DNA of 51,177 nt from Moraxella boevrei DSM 14165 (GCF_000379845.1 NZ_KB903781.1:325-51501); one strand, 5' to 3'. Numbered from the stretch's first letter, positions 28,090 through 37,035 are shown. Made by a program: numbers and translations. The notes: generated by a model not told the origin, from the sequence alone.

Positions 28090-30566
28090 TGTTCATTTAT
28101 GATGACTGTGTTAAACAACCCCAAATACGCCGTTTTCTTATCAATCCCTGTATATTCAAGGCTTGCGTCTTCATAGCGTTTGAATTTATACACCGCATCA
28201 TTCATCACACTTTCATCAAAGACATTTAAGGACACCAATAATTGAAAATCCTTTTGTGTTAGACCTGTTACTTTGGTAAACAATTCAGGTTCAAGCTCTT
28301 GTATCACATCTTTTAATCTGTGTTCCCGAAAATCACTCAAATACATAAAAATCGGAATACGAGTGGCAAATTTAATGAGTTTATCTTGAATTTGTTTTCG
28401 CAGGGATTTTTGCTCCTTTTCTTCATCGGTTAATGTCTTTTTGTCTTCTTTTGACAATTCGCCATCATTGTCTTTGGCTTTTTCTTTTAAACCTTTGATT
28501 TTTTCAGAGCGGTTAATGACCACTTCAATATCATCATTAAGGCTTCTAAACTCTTCAATTTTCATCAAAGCGTCCATGGCATCTTGATTTTTCATCAGAT
28601 TTTGCAAGGTAAAATCATCAACATTGACCAAAAGTGCCGACTGCCAACGGCGAGCCAGTAGCGTTGCCGTTGTGCCACTCATCGCCATATCAAGGAGTAG
28701 TTTTGCGTCCACTTGTTGCATTGCACTGCCGTCATAGGCAAGCACAGGCAAAAAGGCGATAAATTCAGATACTTTACTCTCAGGGTTGCCCTCGGCTGGG
28801 TTTAGTTTATGGGCATAATCGGCGATTTGGCGTAAGGCACGATTGGGAGCAAAATCAAAGATATAGCATTGATTTTTAATAATATTTACCCCGTCATCGC
28901 CCCGCACCGTCCACGGGGTCTGCACCCGAAATCCCGCCTGAAAATAAGTCTCAGGGCTGGCACAATTTCTTAGCATAAAAATCCCCGTCCACGCAGGCAC
29001 AGACACACCCGTCATCAGCTTGCCACACGACAGCGTAATGGATTTTGTCGCAAGTGGATTGTTACCAATCGCATTATTCACAGGAATTAACGCCCTATCG
29101 CCCATTCCTGCATTATCGCCTGCCGATACGATAATATCATAATCGTGATAAAATTTATTATTAGGAGCTTTTAATAAATTTGCCATCGCATAACAACTTG
29201 CCACACTGGGCAAAAACCAAAGCGTATGCAATAAACTGTTTAATAAATTCACATCACTAAATGGCATTGGCGGTTTGGCGTTGCCCTGTTTTAAATTGGT
29301 AACAATCATCTCATCAAGATTATCACGAATTAAATCCAGCCATTTTTGCACATAATTTTCGTGTTTAAATTTAGCCGTTTCCCCATTGCCGTCTGCTTTA
29401 AAAAATTCGCCCAAATCAAATTCATTAAATTCGCCTTGTGTGGCAATATGGCGAATATTTTCTGGTAATTGATAAGTTAATAACATCATTTGTGGCAATG
29501 ACAAATAAGGATTATCGCCTTTTGTCTTATCCCATTCTAATTTGGCTTTTTGTTCATCGCCATAAGTCCAATTAAAAATCTGCTCCTCTATAAATTCACC
29601 ACTGGCAATCGCTCGAAATGGCGTACCTGATAAATACAAATAATGCTCTGTGGTAATGGGCAATTCATTTTCATTAAAACTTTCTACCCCAATTTCCATT
29701 TCTTGATATTCATTTTGCATTTTTGCCAATTCATCATCTTTGGCAAAAAGCGATTTGGCGTTATCACGCCACGCCCCAAAATGGTATTCATCAAATACCA
29801 CACAATCCCAATTCATTGCGTGAATTTCTTGGTTTTTGGCTTTGATATTACCAAATTTGTCTCTACCCAAAACATCTTGAAAAGACGCAAAATAGACCAT
29901 CGGACGAGTTTTATCATAGTTTTCTAGCTTTAATTCACTATCACGGCTGACAAATTGCCAACCATTAAAATCGCTGTGGGTGGTTAAATCTTCCTGCCAC
30001 GCATTTTTGACCGCAGGTTTAAAGGTTAAAATCAGTACCCGTTGCCAATTCATCTTTTTGGCAAGCTGATAAGTGGCAAAAGTTTTACCAAATCGCATTT
30101 TGGCATTCCATAAAAAATGCGGTGTGCGGTTGTTATTTTTATCTTGTTTAATAGAATTAAAATAATAAGCGGTTTTATTCACAGCGTCTAATTGCTCTGG
30201 ACGCATTTTAAAATCTTGTGTGCGTTGCCGTTCAAAAGTTTTGGCTTTCTTAATATTTAAAATGGCGTTTTTGACAGTCTCAATATCGCAATCAAACCAT
30301 TCGCCTGCAATGCGGTTAATGCCCATTGTTTCTAGCATTTTATGCACGGCAAAATCTTTAAAATAACTGCCGTCATCTTTAATCGCCAACGATTCAAATT
30401 CTAGTTTCCAACTTTGGCTTGGCGTAACGGTTGGATAATGTTGTTTCATTCGCTGGCTTACCGTTTCTTGGGCGGTGTAGCCAACTTTAAGGTAATTTGG
30501 ATAACGGCTATCAGAATAAACATAAATTTTTGGGGCGTGGATTTGGGCAAAGGTTGGGTTGGTCAT
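28080..30566 (-). CDS. Restriction protein: GIY-YIG (T5orf172-like) nuclease fused to SF2 helicase
   Basis: 828 residues. Residues about 12-100 look like a GIY-YIG/T5orf172 nuclease: IYVYSDSRYPNYLKVGYT supplies the two-tyrosine strand, SQRMKQH the arginine and GEWFDCD the glutamate. Residues from about 130 form a superfamily 2 helicase/translocase: Walker A-like NAKMRFGKTFATY, motif Ia LILTFKPAVKNAWQEDL, DExH-type VVFDEYHFGAW, motif III LYLSGTPFRA, and the later QAGFRVQTPW motif VI region. Last gene of the four-gene modification/restriction operon; its ATG lies one base after the preceding stop. It is the probable ATP-dependent DNA-cleaving subunit. Site and cleavage position cannot be predicted. 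Confidence 0.82.
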   Translation of the reverse strand: MTNPTFAQIHAPKIYVYSDSRYPNYLKVGYTAQETVSQRMKQHYPTVTPSQSWKLEFESLAIKDDGSYFKDFAVHKMLETMGINRIAGEWFDCDIETVKNAILNIKKAKTFERQRTQDFKMRPEQLDAVNKTAYYFNSIKQDKNNNRTPHFLWNAKMRFGKTFATYQLAKKMNWQRVLILTFKPAVKNAWQEDLTTHSDFNGWQFVSRDSELKLENYDKTRPMVYFASFQDVLGRDKFGNIKAKNQEIHAMNWDCVVFDEYHFGAWRDNAKSLFAKDDELAKMQNEYQEMEIGVESFNENELPITTEHYLYLSGTPFRAIASGEFIEEQIFNWTYGDEQKAKLEWDKTKGDNPYLSLPQMMLLTYQLPENIRHIATQGEFNEFDLGEFFKADGNGETAKFKHENYVQKWLDLIRDNLDEMIVTNLKQGNAKPPMPFSDVNLLNSLLHTLWFLPSVASCYAMANLLKAPNNKFYHDYDIIVSAGDNAGMGDRALIPVNNAIGNNPLATKSITLSCGKLMTGVSVPAWTGIFMLRNCASPETYFQAGFRVQTPWTVRGDDGVNIIKNQCYIFDFAPNRALRQIADYAHKLNPAEGNPESKVSEFIAFLPVLAYDGSAMQQVDAKLLLDMAMSGTTATLLARRWQSALLVNVDDFTLQNLMKNQDAMDALMKIEEFRSLNDDIEVVINRSEKIKGLKEKAKDNDGELSKEDKKTLTDEEKEQKSLRKQIQDKLIKFATRIPIFMYLSDFREHRLKDVIQELEPELFTKVTGLTQKDFQLLVSLNVFDESVMNDAVYKFKRYEDASLEYTGIDKKTAYLGLFNTVIINEHVQ

Positions 30567-30567
30567 T

Positions 30568-31227
30568 TTAGTTTCTCGGCTTTAATTCAAAATTTAATTG
30601 GGTTGCAACTTTGGATTGATAAAAATCAATAAACTCCTGTTTTAGACCTGCATATTTTTGATTTAAAACAGGAACATTAAAACCACTACCATTTGGGGAA
30701 ATTACTTCATCTAATTTATCTCCAATATCTTTTATGGCAATAAACTCATCAACAATTTCTTTTGTTGTTGGTTTTTTATGCCATAAATCATATTCATCAT
30801 AAGCTTTTCCAAGCTCTTGACTTAATTGAATACGGTAGTTTCTTTTAAAATCCATAATTGTATATGTGCAAAAAGAACGAAAGTTTATAATCGGTTTTGG
30901 TGAATTTCCAAACCGAATAATACTAATTTGCTCTTCTTTATTTGTTAAATTGTCAACAATAAACAAGCATTCAGTATTATAATTTGGCGATTTTTTAAAA
31001 ATAAAATAACAATTATCGAAATCAAAAATATCCTGTAATCTTTCTGATTTATCACAATAATCTTGAATAAAATCTATTAAGTCCAAAATATCATCATTTG
31101 ATGAAACCAAACCATTTTTGCTTGCTTTTGCTCTATGATGAATATTTTGCAGATGTTTTATAAATTCCCCCTTTGTTGGAAATAAAACATTTCTAGTTTT
31201 TAAAAAATGTGGTTTTGCTCTACTCAT
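30568..31227 (-). CDS. Unrecognised protein inside the restriction-modification operon
   Basis: 219 residues from the third of three consecutive ATGs (31233, 31230, 31227); GGGGA before the first best fits the last one. No family recognised. It is soluble, charged and rich in Asp/Lys/Phe, with a predicted alpha/beta character (DFDNCYFIFKKSPNYNTECLFIVDNL) and a helical C-terminus (VLNQKYAGLKQEFIDFYQSKVA). It overlaps the end of the methyltransferase gene and its stop is one base before the helicase-nuclease ATG, so it is made with them. It could be a specificity or bridging subunit, an inhibitor, or an auxiliary nuclease component; sequence alone does not decide. Base composition is more AT-rich than the flanking housekeeping genes. 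Confidence 0.75.
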   Translation of the reverse strand: MSRAKPHFLKTRNVLFPTKGEFIKHLQNIHHRAKASKNGLVSSNDDILDLIDFIQDYCDKSERLQDIFDFDNCYFIFKKSPNYNTECLFIVDNLTNKEEQISIIRFGNSPKPIINFRSFCTYTIMDFKRNYRIQLSQELGKAYDEYDLWHKKPTTKEIVDEFIAIKDIGDKLDEVISPNGSGFNVPVLNQKYAGLKQEFIDFYQSKVATQLNFELKPRN

Positions 31228-32893
31228 CATCATTCCCCAAATCTAACTGTGATTGCGTGGTCTTTTTACCACGAGATTTTTTAGGTTTTACACCAGTCTC
31301 ATTATCCATTGGGCGTATCATACTTTCAATAAAGTTGATTTCATCTTTGGATAGCCCATATTTGGTATAAAGCTGGTCATCTGTCCACGCACGGCTAAAA
31401 TCTTGCATTGGGACAAGTTGATAAACTCTCCTTGTTGCATTTTGCGTATTTTTAATAAACATTACCATAAAACGAAAAAATCTTGTTGAAATATAGGAAA
31501 TAACATTATTACAAATTTCTTCACTATCAAAACCACCTATCAATAGATAGGTTTCGGTACAAACACTATTTGGAACACCGTATATAGGTTTATTTATTAT
31601 TTGATGCGGAAACCCTTCACCAGCACCATAAGCAAATGTTATATAAACCTTATGTCTTAAAATATTATTGGAACTAACTGGAATATCTGATTTTTTAATA
31701 TAACTAATACCGCCATTTTGATATAAAATGACATTCTCATTGCAGTTTATATAAGGCTTTACATTACCCCTAAAATTACTTGATAACCCAAAAGGCTTTC
31801 TACTACTCACCAACTCGCCAAAACTTTTCTCATTAAATCTTTTTACCTTGTTTAATATGGATATTGATTGATTATAACGAAAAAATACATCAATACCATT
31901 TTCTTTTAAAGGGCGTTTTACTTGCGAAATACAATAACCATTATCATAGGTAAACACCATACAATCATCATTATGAGTTTTATCCCATAAGAAATAATTG
32001 ACACCACCCTTAATCTCTACATTATCAAAACAATCTTTTGAATTGGGAAAATCGTGAATTTCTTTAATGTGTTTATCATTTAGCATATTATCCCGAAATT
32101 CATCAAGCCCTTTACCACCAGTAAACCAACGGCTAGGCGTAATCATAATCAGATAATCGGGATTTAATTTTTTGGCTTGTTCAATAAACTTATGATATAA
32201 TGGAATTGCACTTGAACCATTTCCACCACCATCGCTTAATTGATAAGGCGGATTACCAATAATCACATCAAATTTCATTTTTAAAATCTCTTTAAATTCA
32301 TTGTCTTTATCGCTATGAATAAACGCATAAGCGTGATTTTCTAACCCCTGCCGATTACCAAAAACATCTTGGCTTGCCCCACATTCTGTGCATTTGCCAT
32401 TGTCAAATTGATGATTGACATTGCCAAAAATAATATTGCCACTTTCATTATCAAATTCATCACAGATAGAAAATGGCGAATTGGCGATTCTGGCACAATA
32501 CACACTACGGCGTGATAATAGGGCGGTTAATTGGGTAATCGCAATGCCAAACACTTGATTTTTACAAATGTGGTTAATGCGAGTTTGTTTATCGGGAATT
32601 TGACTTGCCAAGCCTTTATCTAAGCGTTTGACGATTTCTCTTAAAAAAACACCTGATTTACAGACAGGGTCTAAAAATCTGGCATTGGGATTTTGCCAAA
32701 TGTCAGACGGCAATAAATCCAGCATTTGATTGGCAAGTTTTGGCGAAGTAAATACTTCATCATTAGAAAGGCTAGACAAACAATCTAATACATCAGGATT
32801 GTAAGCGAGTTCAAATAGGTTTAATTGACCTTTGCCGATATTATCCAAATCGGGGGTAAATTGGCTGTCTATTGATAAATTTAGATTTTCCAT
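31220..32893 (-). CDS. N6-adenine DNA methyltransferase (Eco57I-like M domain)
   Basis: 557 residues. SAM-binding motif I is FLDPVCKSGVFLREI near residue 75 and catalytic motif IV is NPPY in FDVIIGNPPYQLSDGGG near residue 215, typical of gamma-type N6-adenine methylases; ITPSRWFTGGKG follows, as in Eco57I-type enzymes. A CxxC pair (KCTECGAS) lies between motifs I and IV. The C-terminal ~200 residues probably form the target-recognition region. The end (KPKKSRGKKTTQ) is basic. Start overlaps the upstream methyltransferase-like gene by 13 bases and its end overlaps the next gene, so expression is coupled. It would protect host DNA from the helicase-nuclease. Confidence 0.88.
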   Translation of the reverse strand: MENLNLSIDSQFTPDLDNIGKGQLNLFELAYNPDVLDCLSSLSNDEVFTSPKLANQMLDLLPSDIWQNPNARFLDPVCKSGVFLREIVKRLDKGLASQIPDKQTRINHICKNQVFGIAITQLTALLSRRSVYCARIANSPFSICDEFDNESGNIIFGNVNHQFDNGKCTECGASQDVFGNRQGLENHAYAFIHSDKDNEFKEILKMKFDVIIGNPPYQLSDGGGNGSSAIPLYHKFIEQAKKLNPDYLIMITPSRWFTGGKGLDEFRDNMLNDKHIKEIHDFPNSKDCFDNVEIKGGVNYFLWDKTHNDDCMVFTYDNGYCISQVKRPLKENGIDVFFRYNQSISILNKVKRFNEKSFGELVSSRKPFGLSSNFRGNVKPYINCNENVILYQNGGISYIKKSDIPVSSNNILRHKVYITFAYGAGEGFPHQIINKPIYGVPNSVCTETYLLIGGFDSEEICNNVISYISTRFFRFMVMFIKNTQNATRRVYQLVPMQDFSRAWTDDQLYTKYGLSKDEINFIESMIRPMDNETGVKPKKSRGKKTTQSQLDLGNDDE

Positions 32894-33531
32894 TCTGTAC
32901 TCTCATTTAATTCTAAATAATGAACTGACTTGTATTTTTTATGTAAGTGGTGTTCGGTGCGATAATGTTTGTCATCAACCATATTTTGATAAATATAATC
33001 GGTGCGATAAACCATCTCTCCCACAAATGCCCACTCACTAAATACAATCGGTGTGTTAAACAACGCATCGCCATTGACGATATTTTGACCCAGCAAATAT
33101 TTAACAACCTTGATGATATTTTGGTCGGTTTCTTTAAAATGCGTTTGATAATGCTCTATAAATAAATTTAATAATCGCTCACGGCACTCGTAGCAATTAT
33201 CTGCTAATATTTCTATGCCATAAATTGATGAAACCGCCCCAATGGCATAAAATCCGTAATTAAAGGCTCGGTGTCTCTTTTTGATTTTTTTGGCGGATAG
33301 CGATTGTAGAACAGCGTCCAATTTTCGGCTCAAAATCTGTGCCAAAAAATTGCCATTGCCACACGCAGGCTCTAAAAATGTGGCGGTAATGTTATGCCAA
33401 ATGGTGTCGGGCAAAAGACCCAGCATTGCGTTTACTTCTCGCTCACCCGTAAACACTTCGCCAAAATCGGCTACTCGTTTTTTGGATTTGACTTGTTTGT
33501 TGCTCGCTTGGATTGGGGCGGTATCAGTCAT
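32881..33531 (-). CDS. Second methyltransferase-like protein, motif I only
   Basis: 216 residues from the ATG at 33531 (MTDTAPIQASNKQ), preceded by AAGGCGG; an upstream in-frame ATG at 33591 lies inside the terminator hairpin and is rejected. The protein carries SAM motif I (FLEPACGNGNFLAQIL) but no NPPY motif. Its first 80 residues parallel those of the next gene (EVFT...ML.LLP..IW.N..A.FL.P.C..G.FL), so the two are paralogous. Residue pair CYEC near 130 may bind a metal. It may form a heterodimer with the 557-residue methylase or be a remnant kept for coupling. Its start overlaps the end of a candidate leader ORF (ATGACTGA). Confidence 0.8.
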   Translation of the reverse strand: MTDTAPIQASNKQVKSKKRVADFGEVFTGEREVNAMLGLLPDTIWHNITATFLEPACGNGNFLAQILSRKLDAVLQSLSAKKIKKRHRAFNYGFYAIGAVSSIYGIEILADNCYECRERLLNLFIEHYQTHFKETDQNIIKVVKYLLGQNIVNGDALFNTPIVFSEWAFVGEMVYRTDYIYQNMVDDKHYRTEHHLHKKYKSVHYLELNESTEWKI

Positions 33532-33832
33532 TTTGCACCGCCTTTTTGGATAGACTTTGGACAAATTTTGGACACGAAAAAAGCCCGTCATAAGACGAGC
33601 TTTTAAAACATAAAAATAAGAATTTTAGACTGTGAGTGTATTGACTTTTAACAGAATTTAAGCATAATTTTGGCTGAACGGCTGAACGGCTGAACGGCTG
33701 AACGGCTGAACGGCTGAACGGCTGAACGGCTGAACGGCTGAACGGCTGAACGGCTGAACGGCTGAACGGCTGAACGGCTGAACGGCTGAACGGCTGAACG
33801 CTTTTATGGATTATTTGAGTATAGGGTATCAC
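33524..33832 (-). CDS. Candidate repeat-containing leader ORF before the restriction-modification operon
   Basis: Minus-strand frame of 102 codons. It could start at GTG 33832-33830, one base after the ctpA stop, with AGGA eight bases upstream. It begins VIPYTQIIHKS, crosses the 16-copy octanucleotide as repeated VQPFSRSA, then reads about 50 codons without a stop to VQND and TGA at 33526-33524, overlapping the methyltransferase-like ATG as ATGACTGA. The octamer has no stop on this strand in any frame, but in the other two frames translation would end within about 30 bases after the repeat. The peptide itself is probably unimportant; its translation may control the terminator and start downstream. 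No experimental evidence that it is translated. Confidence 0.45.
   Translation of the reverse strand: MIPYTQIIHKSVQPFSRSAVQPFSRSAVQPFSRSAVQPFSRSAVQPFSRSAVQPKLCLNSVKSQYTHSLKFLFLCFKSSSYDGLFSCPKFVQSLSKKAVQND
33577..33604 (-). terminator. Intrinsic terminator between ctpA and the restriction-modification operon
   Basis: On the minus strand the stem is AAAAGCTCGTC/GACGGGCTTTT (one mismatch) with a 4-nt loop, followed by T6. It lies only 45 bases upstream of the methyltransferase-like ATG and inside the candidate leader ORF, so it may act as an attenuator. Confidence 0.85.
33672..33799 (-). repeat. Octanucleotide microsatellite, 16 perfect copies
   Basis: Sixteen uninterrupted copies of GGCTGAAC on the plus strand (GTTCAGCC on the coding minus strand), 128 bases. 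Perfect long repeats with a unit not divisible by three typically change copy number by slipped-strand mispairing and switch reading frames. On the plus strand every frame meets TGA; on the minus strand all frames stay open and encode VQPFSRSA every 24 bases. It lies between the ctpA stop (33834) and the start of the restriction-modification operon (33531). Confidence 0.98.
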
Positions 33833-33833
33833 A

Positions 33834-35276
33834 TTAAAATTCCTGCCCATTTGGCGTATTATGTAGTTGATAAAAGGTGGGTCGACTGGTTTGTAACATT
33901 TGTTGTAAAACTTGATTTTCCCACGATCTTTCGCCATTTGGCAACGGTACATCGGCTTTAACGCCCACGCCGTCAATGACTTGCCCTTTGCCTGAGTAAT
34001 AGTATGCCACGGTTAATTTCACCGCTTCGTCATCATTCACAGGCACGATGCTTTGGATTGAGCCTTTACCGTAGCTAGTTTCGCCATAGATTTTAGCACG
34101 TTGGTTTTCTTGCAAGGCACTTGCCAACACTTCGGCGGCAGATGCCGAATAACGGTTTTGGATAATCGCTAACGGTACATTGGAAAGGCGTGCGTTATGA
34201 TAGGTTTTCATGGTTTCTTGCAAGCCATTGCGATTTTTGATTTGTACCAACATTTTATCATTCATAAACAAACTTGCTACGTCATTAGCAGATGACAGCA
34301 CGCCACCTGGATTGTTACGAACATCCAAAATCAGTGCATTAAATGGTTCATTTAACCCTGCAATCGCTCGTATGACTTGTTGCAAGGTGTTGTTTTGAAA
34401 TACAGGAATTTGTACAATTACCACGCCTTGTTCCATGCGAGCTTGTACTGATTGTTGTTCTACCAAATTTCGCTGAACGCTCACACTTTGTTTACGTCTG
34501 CCTTTATCTGAAACCGTTAACTTTACACTTGTCCCCGCAATACCTGACAAAAGTTGGTCGATATCTTGTTGGGTTTGTTCATCATTGAGCTTGTTATCGT
34601 TAATTTGATGTAAATAATAGCCTGTTTGAATGCCTGCCTGGTCAGCAGGTGAGTTAGCGAGCACATCATCAAACACCCACATTTTTTCGTCAGCGTGATA
34701 GCTGACTTGCACGCCGATACTACCGACATCGCCTTCAGTGAACAAGCGTAAATTTTCAAAGGCTTTGGCGTCCAAATATTCCGAATAAGGGTCAAGCCTT
34801 GCCAACGCCCCATTCATTGCATTGTTAAATAATTGTTCATCATCAACCGTTTCTACATAATCTTGACGTACAACATCAATGATTTTAACAAATTTGGCAA
34901 TGGTTGACGGCGAAATCGCCCCAAGCGGTACATTTGCCACTTGTCCGATATCGGGATTTTCTTCGGCAAGTTGGGCGAGTTTGTCCATACTTTCCACATC
35001 TACCGCAGGAAAATCCATATCCAAGGGTGGCGTTTGCATCGGCATATCGGCTCGTGGGGCATCAGGCGGAATGGCAAAACCGTCCGCAATTTCCACTTCG
35101 CCGTCATCATCGCTTGGCAGTGCGCTAACAGACGGATTGGCAAGGGTGGTTTGACAAAAAATTGGTACAAGTAAACACCCGATACCTAACGCTTTTAAAG
35201 TTTTTTGGCAAAAAATGCGTGGTTTGGTTACAAGTTTTGGCACGGTTGGCATAAATTTTTCCAATTTTTTTGTCAA
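33834..35276 (-). CDS. ctpA: C-terminal processing peptidase (S41 family)
   Basis: 480 residues. A signal-like segment (ALGIGCLLVPIFCQTTLA) ends near residue 46, followed by an acidic/proline linker, a PDZ domain (about 170-250, including GSIGVQVSYH) and the S41 protease core. The catalytic serine is the second Ser of YSASAAEV and the lysine is in SYGKGSI, exactly 25 residues later, as in Prc/CtpA. These periplasmic proteases trim or degrade C-termini of envelope proteins. Start at 35276 or eight codons later. It follows gpmI after 69 bases on the same strand, probably one transcript, and precedes the repeat and terminator that lead into the restriction-modification operon. Confidence 0.92.
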   Translation of the reverse strand: MTKKLEKFMPTVPKLVTKPRIFCQKTLKALGIGCLLVPIFCQTTLANPSVSALPSDDDGEVEIADGFAIPPDAPRADMPMQTPPLDMDFPAVDVESMDKLAQLAEENPDIGQVANVPLGAISPSTIAKFVKIIDVVRQDYVETVDDEQLFNNAMNGALARLDPYSEYLDAKAFENLRLFTEGDVGSIGVQVSYHADEKMWVFDDVLANSPADQAGIQTGYYLHQINDNKLNDEQTQQDIDQLLSGIAGTSVKLTVSDKGRRKQSVSVQRNLVEQQSVQARMEQGVVIVQIPVFQNNTLQQVIRAIAGLNEPFNALILDVRNNPGGVLSSANDVASLFMNDKMLVQIKNRNGLQETMKTYHNARLSNVPLAIIQNRYSASAAEVLASALQENQRAKIYGETSYGKGSIQSIVPVNDDEAVKLTVAYYYSGKGQVIDGVGVKADVPLPNGERSWENQVLQQMLQTSRPTFYQLHNTPNGQEF

Positions 35277-35345
35277 ATTATATAAACATTTTTGTTAAAA
35301 TTTACATGATTAAAAATTAATTTTTAGTTAAAATTCGGTTGAAAT

Positions 35346-36938
35346 TTAACTGAAGTTTAGCAGGGTTTCACCTGTCATTTCGTTTGGTTTTTCTAAGCCC
35401 ATTAATGCCAAAATAGTCGGTGCAATGTCTGATAATTTACCGCCTTGACGTACTGTTACTGTTTCTGATGTGGCATGTTTATGCACATAAATCAATGGCA
35501 CAAGCTCGGTCGTGTGCTGGGTATGCACTTGCCCACTTTCATAATCCTGCATTTGCTCACAGTTGCCATGGTCAGCGGTGATGATAAGATGCCCATCATG
35601 TGCAAGCACAGTATCAACGATGTCTTGAATACAAATATCCAAGGCTTCAACCGCTTTCACCGCTGCCGAAAACACCCCTGTATGCCCAACCATATCGCCA
35701 TTGGCATAATTGACAATCAACACATCATGCTCGCCACCATTAATCGCATTTTTCAGTTTTTCAGTAACTTCAAATGCACTCATTTCAGGTTGTAAATCGT
35801 AGGTTGCCACATTGGGCGAATTGACCAAAATACGGGTTTCGCCTGTGTATTTTTGCTCACGTCCACCGCTAAAGAAAAAAGTAACGTGGGCGTATTTTTC
35901 GGTTTCGGCAATCCGCAGTTGCGTTTTGTTGTTATTTTGTAAAAACTCACCCAAGGTATTTGTTAATTCAGTTGGCAAAAAGGCAATACTGGTTAAAGCA
36001 TTGTTTTGCAAATCGTCCGAATATTTGGTCAGCATCACAAAACGACTGATTTTTGGTTGTATGCTACGAGCAAACCCTGAAAAATCATTTTCGACAAAGG
36101 CTTGGCTGATTTCTCTGGCTCTATCGGCACGAAAATTCATAAAAATTACGCTATCATTGTCGCTGATTTTGCCAAAATCATTCGCTTTTTCCGCATACTG
36201 AATAAAGGTAGGCTTGATAAACTCGTCCGTTTCATCATTATCATAAGCCAGTTTAATCGCTTCTAAACTAGAACTTGCCACACGTTCGGCTTTTGCTAAC
36301 GTTAATAAGTCGTAGGCTTGTTGCACCCTATCCCAACGTTTATCCCTGTCCATCGCAAAATAACGCCCCACTAGGCTGACAAGGTAAATTTTGCCGTCAT
36401 ATTGGCTGTTTAATTGTGCGATTTTTTGTTCAAAATCTGCCAAATAACCGTCTGCACTTTTTGGCGGTGTGTCTCGTCCGTCCAAAAATGCATGAACGAA
36501 AACATCTTTTGCCCCTTGTTGCAACGCCAATTCACACATGGCAAGCATATGGTCTTGATGAGAATGCACGCCACCGTCCGACAAAAGCCCTAAAATATGC
36601 ACATTGGCAGATTTTTGTTTGGCAATTTTTACTGCTTCTACTAATACATCGTTGCTAAAAAAGGTTTTTTCACGGATTTCTTTATGAATACGTGTAGAAT
36701 CTTGGTACAAAATCCGCCCTGCACCCAAATTCATATGCCCAACTTCTGAGTTACCAAACTGACCGTCTGGCAAGCCGACATCTTCGCCAGAGCCTGAAAT
36801 CAAGCCATGTGGATAGCGCTGATACAGTTTATCCAAATTTGGTGTGTTGGCTTGTGCGATAGCATTATCTTTTGGGTCTTCACGGTGTCCAAAACCGTCC
36901 AAAATCATCAAAACGTGTGGAATTTTTTTGTTTGTCAT
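35346..36938 (-). CDS. gpmI: 2,3-bisphosphoglycerate-independent phosphoglycerate mutase
   Basis: 530 residues, alkaline-phosphatase superfamily. Metal- and phosphate-handling motifs: MILDGFG (Asp14), catalytic Ser64 in [51 protein letters not shown] and [11 protein letters not shown]. It interconverts 3- and 2-phosphoglycerate in glycolysis/gluconeogenesis using two Mn2+ and no bisphosphoglycerate. Length is slightly above the usual 510-515. The ATG at 36938 has GGAG at the right distance. Upstream member of a pair with ctpA. Confidence 0.97.
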   Translation of the reverse strand: MTNKKIPHVLMILDGFGHREDPKDNAIAQANTPNLDKLYQRYPHGLISGSGEDVGLPDGQFGNSEVGHMNLGAGRILYQDSTRIHKEIREKTFFSNDVLVEAVKIAKQKSANVHILGLLSDGGVHSHQDHMLAMCELALQQGAKDVFVHAFLDGRDTPPKSADGYLADFEQKIAQLNSQYDGKIYLVSLVGRYFAMDRDKRWDRVQQAYDLLTLAKAERVASSSLEAIKLAYDNDETDEFIKPTFIQYAEKANDFGKISDNDSVIFMNFRADRAREISQAFVENDFSGFARSIQPKISRFVMLTKYSDDLQNNALTSIAFLPTELTNTLGEFLQNNNKTQLRIAETEKYAHVTFFFSGGREQKYTGETRILVNSPNVATYDLQPEMSAFEVTEKLKNAINGGEHDVLIVNYANGDMVGHTGVFSAAVKAVEALDICIQDIVDTVLAHDGHLIITADHGNCEQMQDYESGQVHTQHTTELVPLIYVHKHATSETVTVRQGGKLSDIAPTILALMGLEKPNEMTGETLLNFS

Positions 36939-37035
36939 TGTTTTACTCCGCTAAATTTTTTGTTAAATAAAATTTATTAAGCCAAATACTCATTTTTTTA
37001 CTTAAAAATGTTTGCTATTATAACAGATTTTAGTG

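Noticed and set aside
33532-33591. Longer N-terminus for the methyltransferase-like gene from ATG 33591
   Set aside because: It lies within the terminator hairpin without a ribosome site, and an in-frame TAA at 33627-33625 prevents fusion with the repeat; ATG 33531 has AAGGCGG.
33672-33799. CRISPR array
   Set aside because: The repeats are contiguous 8-mers with no spacers.
33833-33976. Upstream extension of the octamer-containing frame into ctpA
   Set aside because: The frame is open as far as 33976, but that part overlaps the ctpA coding region in another frame; only the portion from the GTG after the ctpA stop is plausible.
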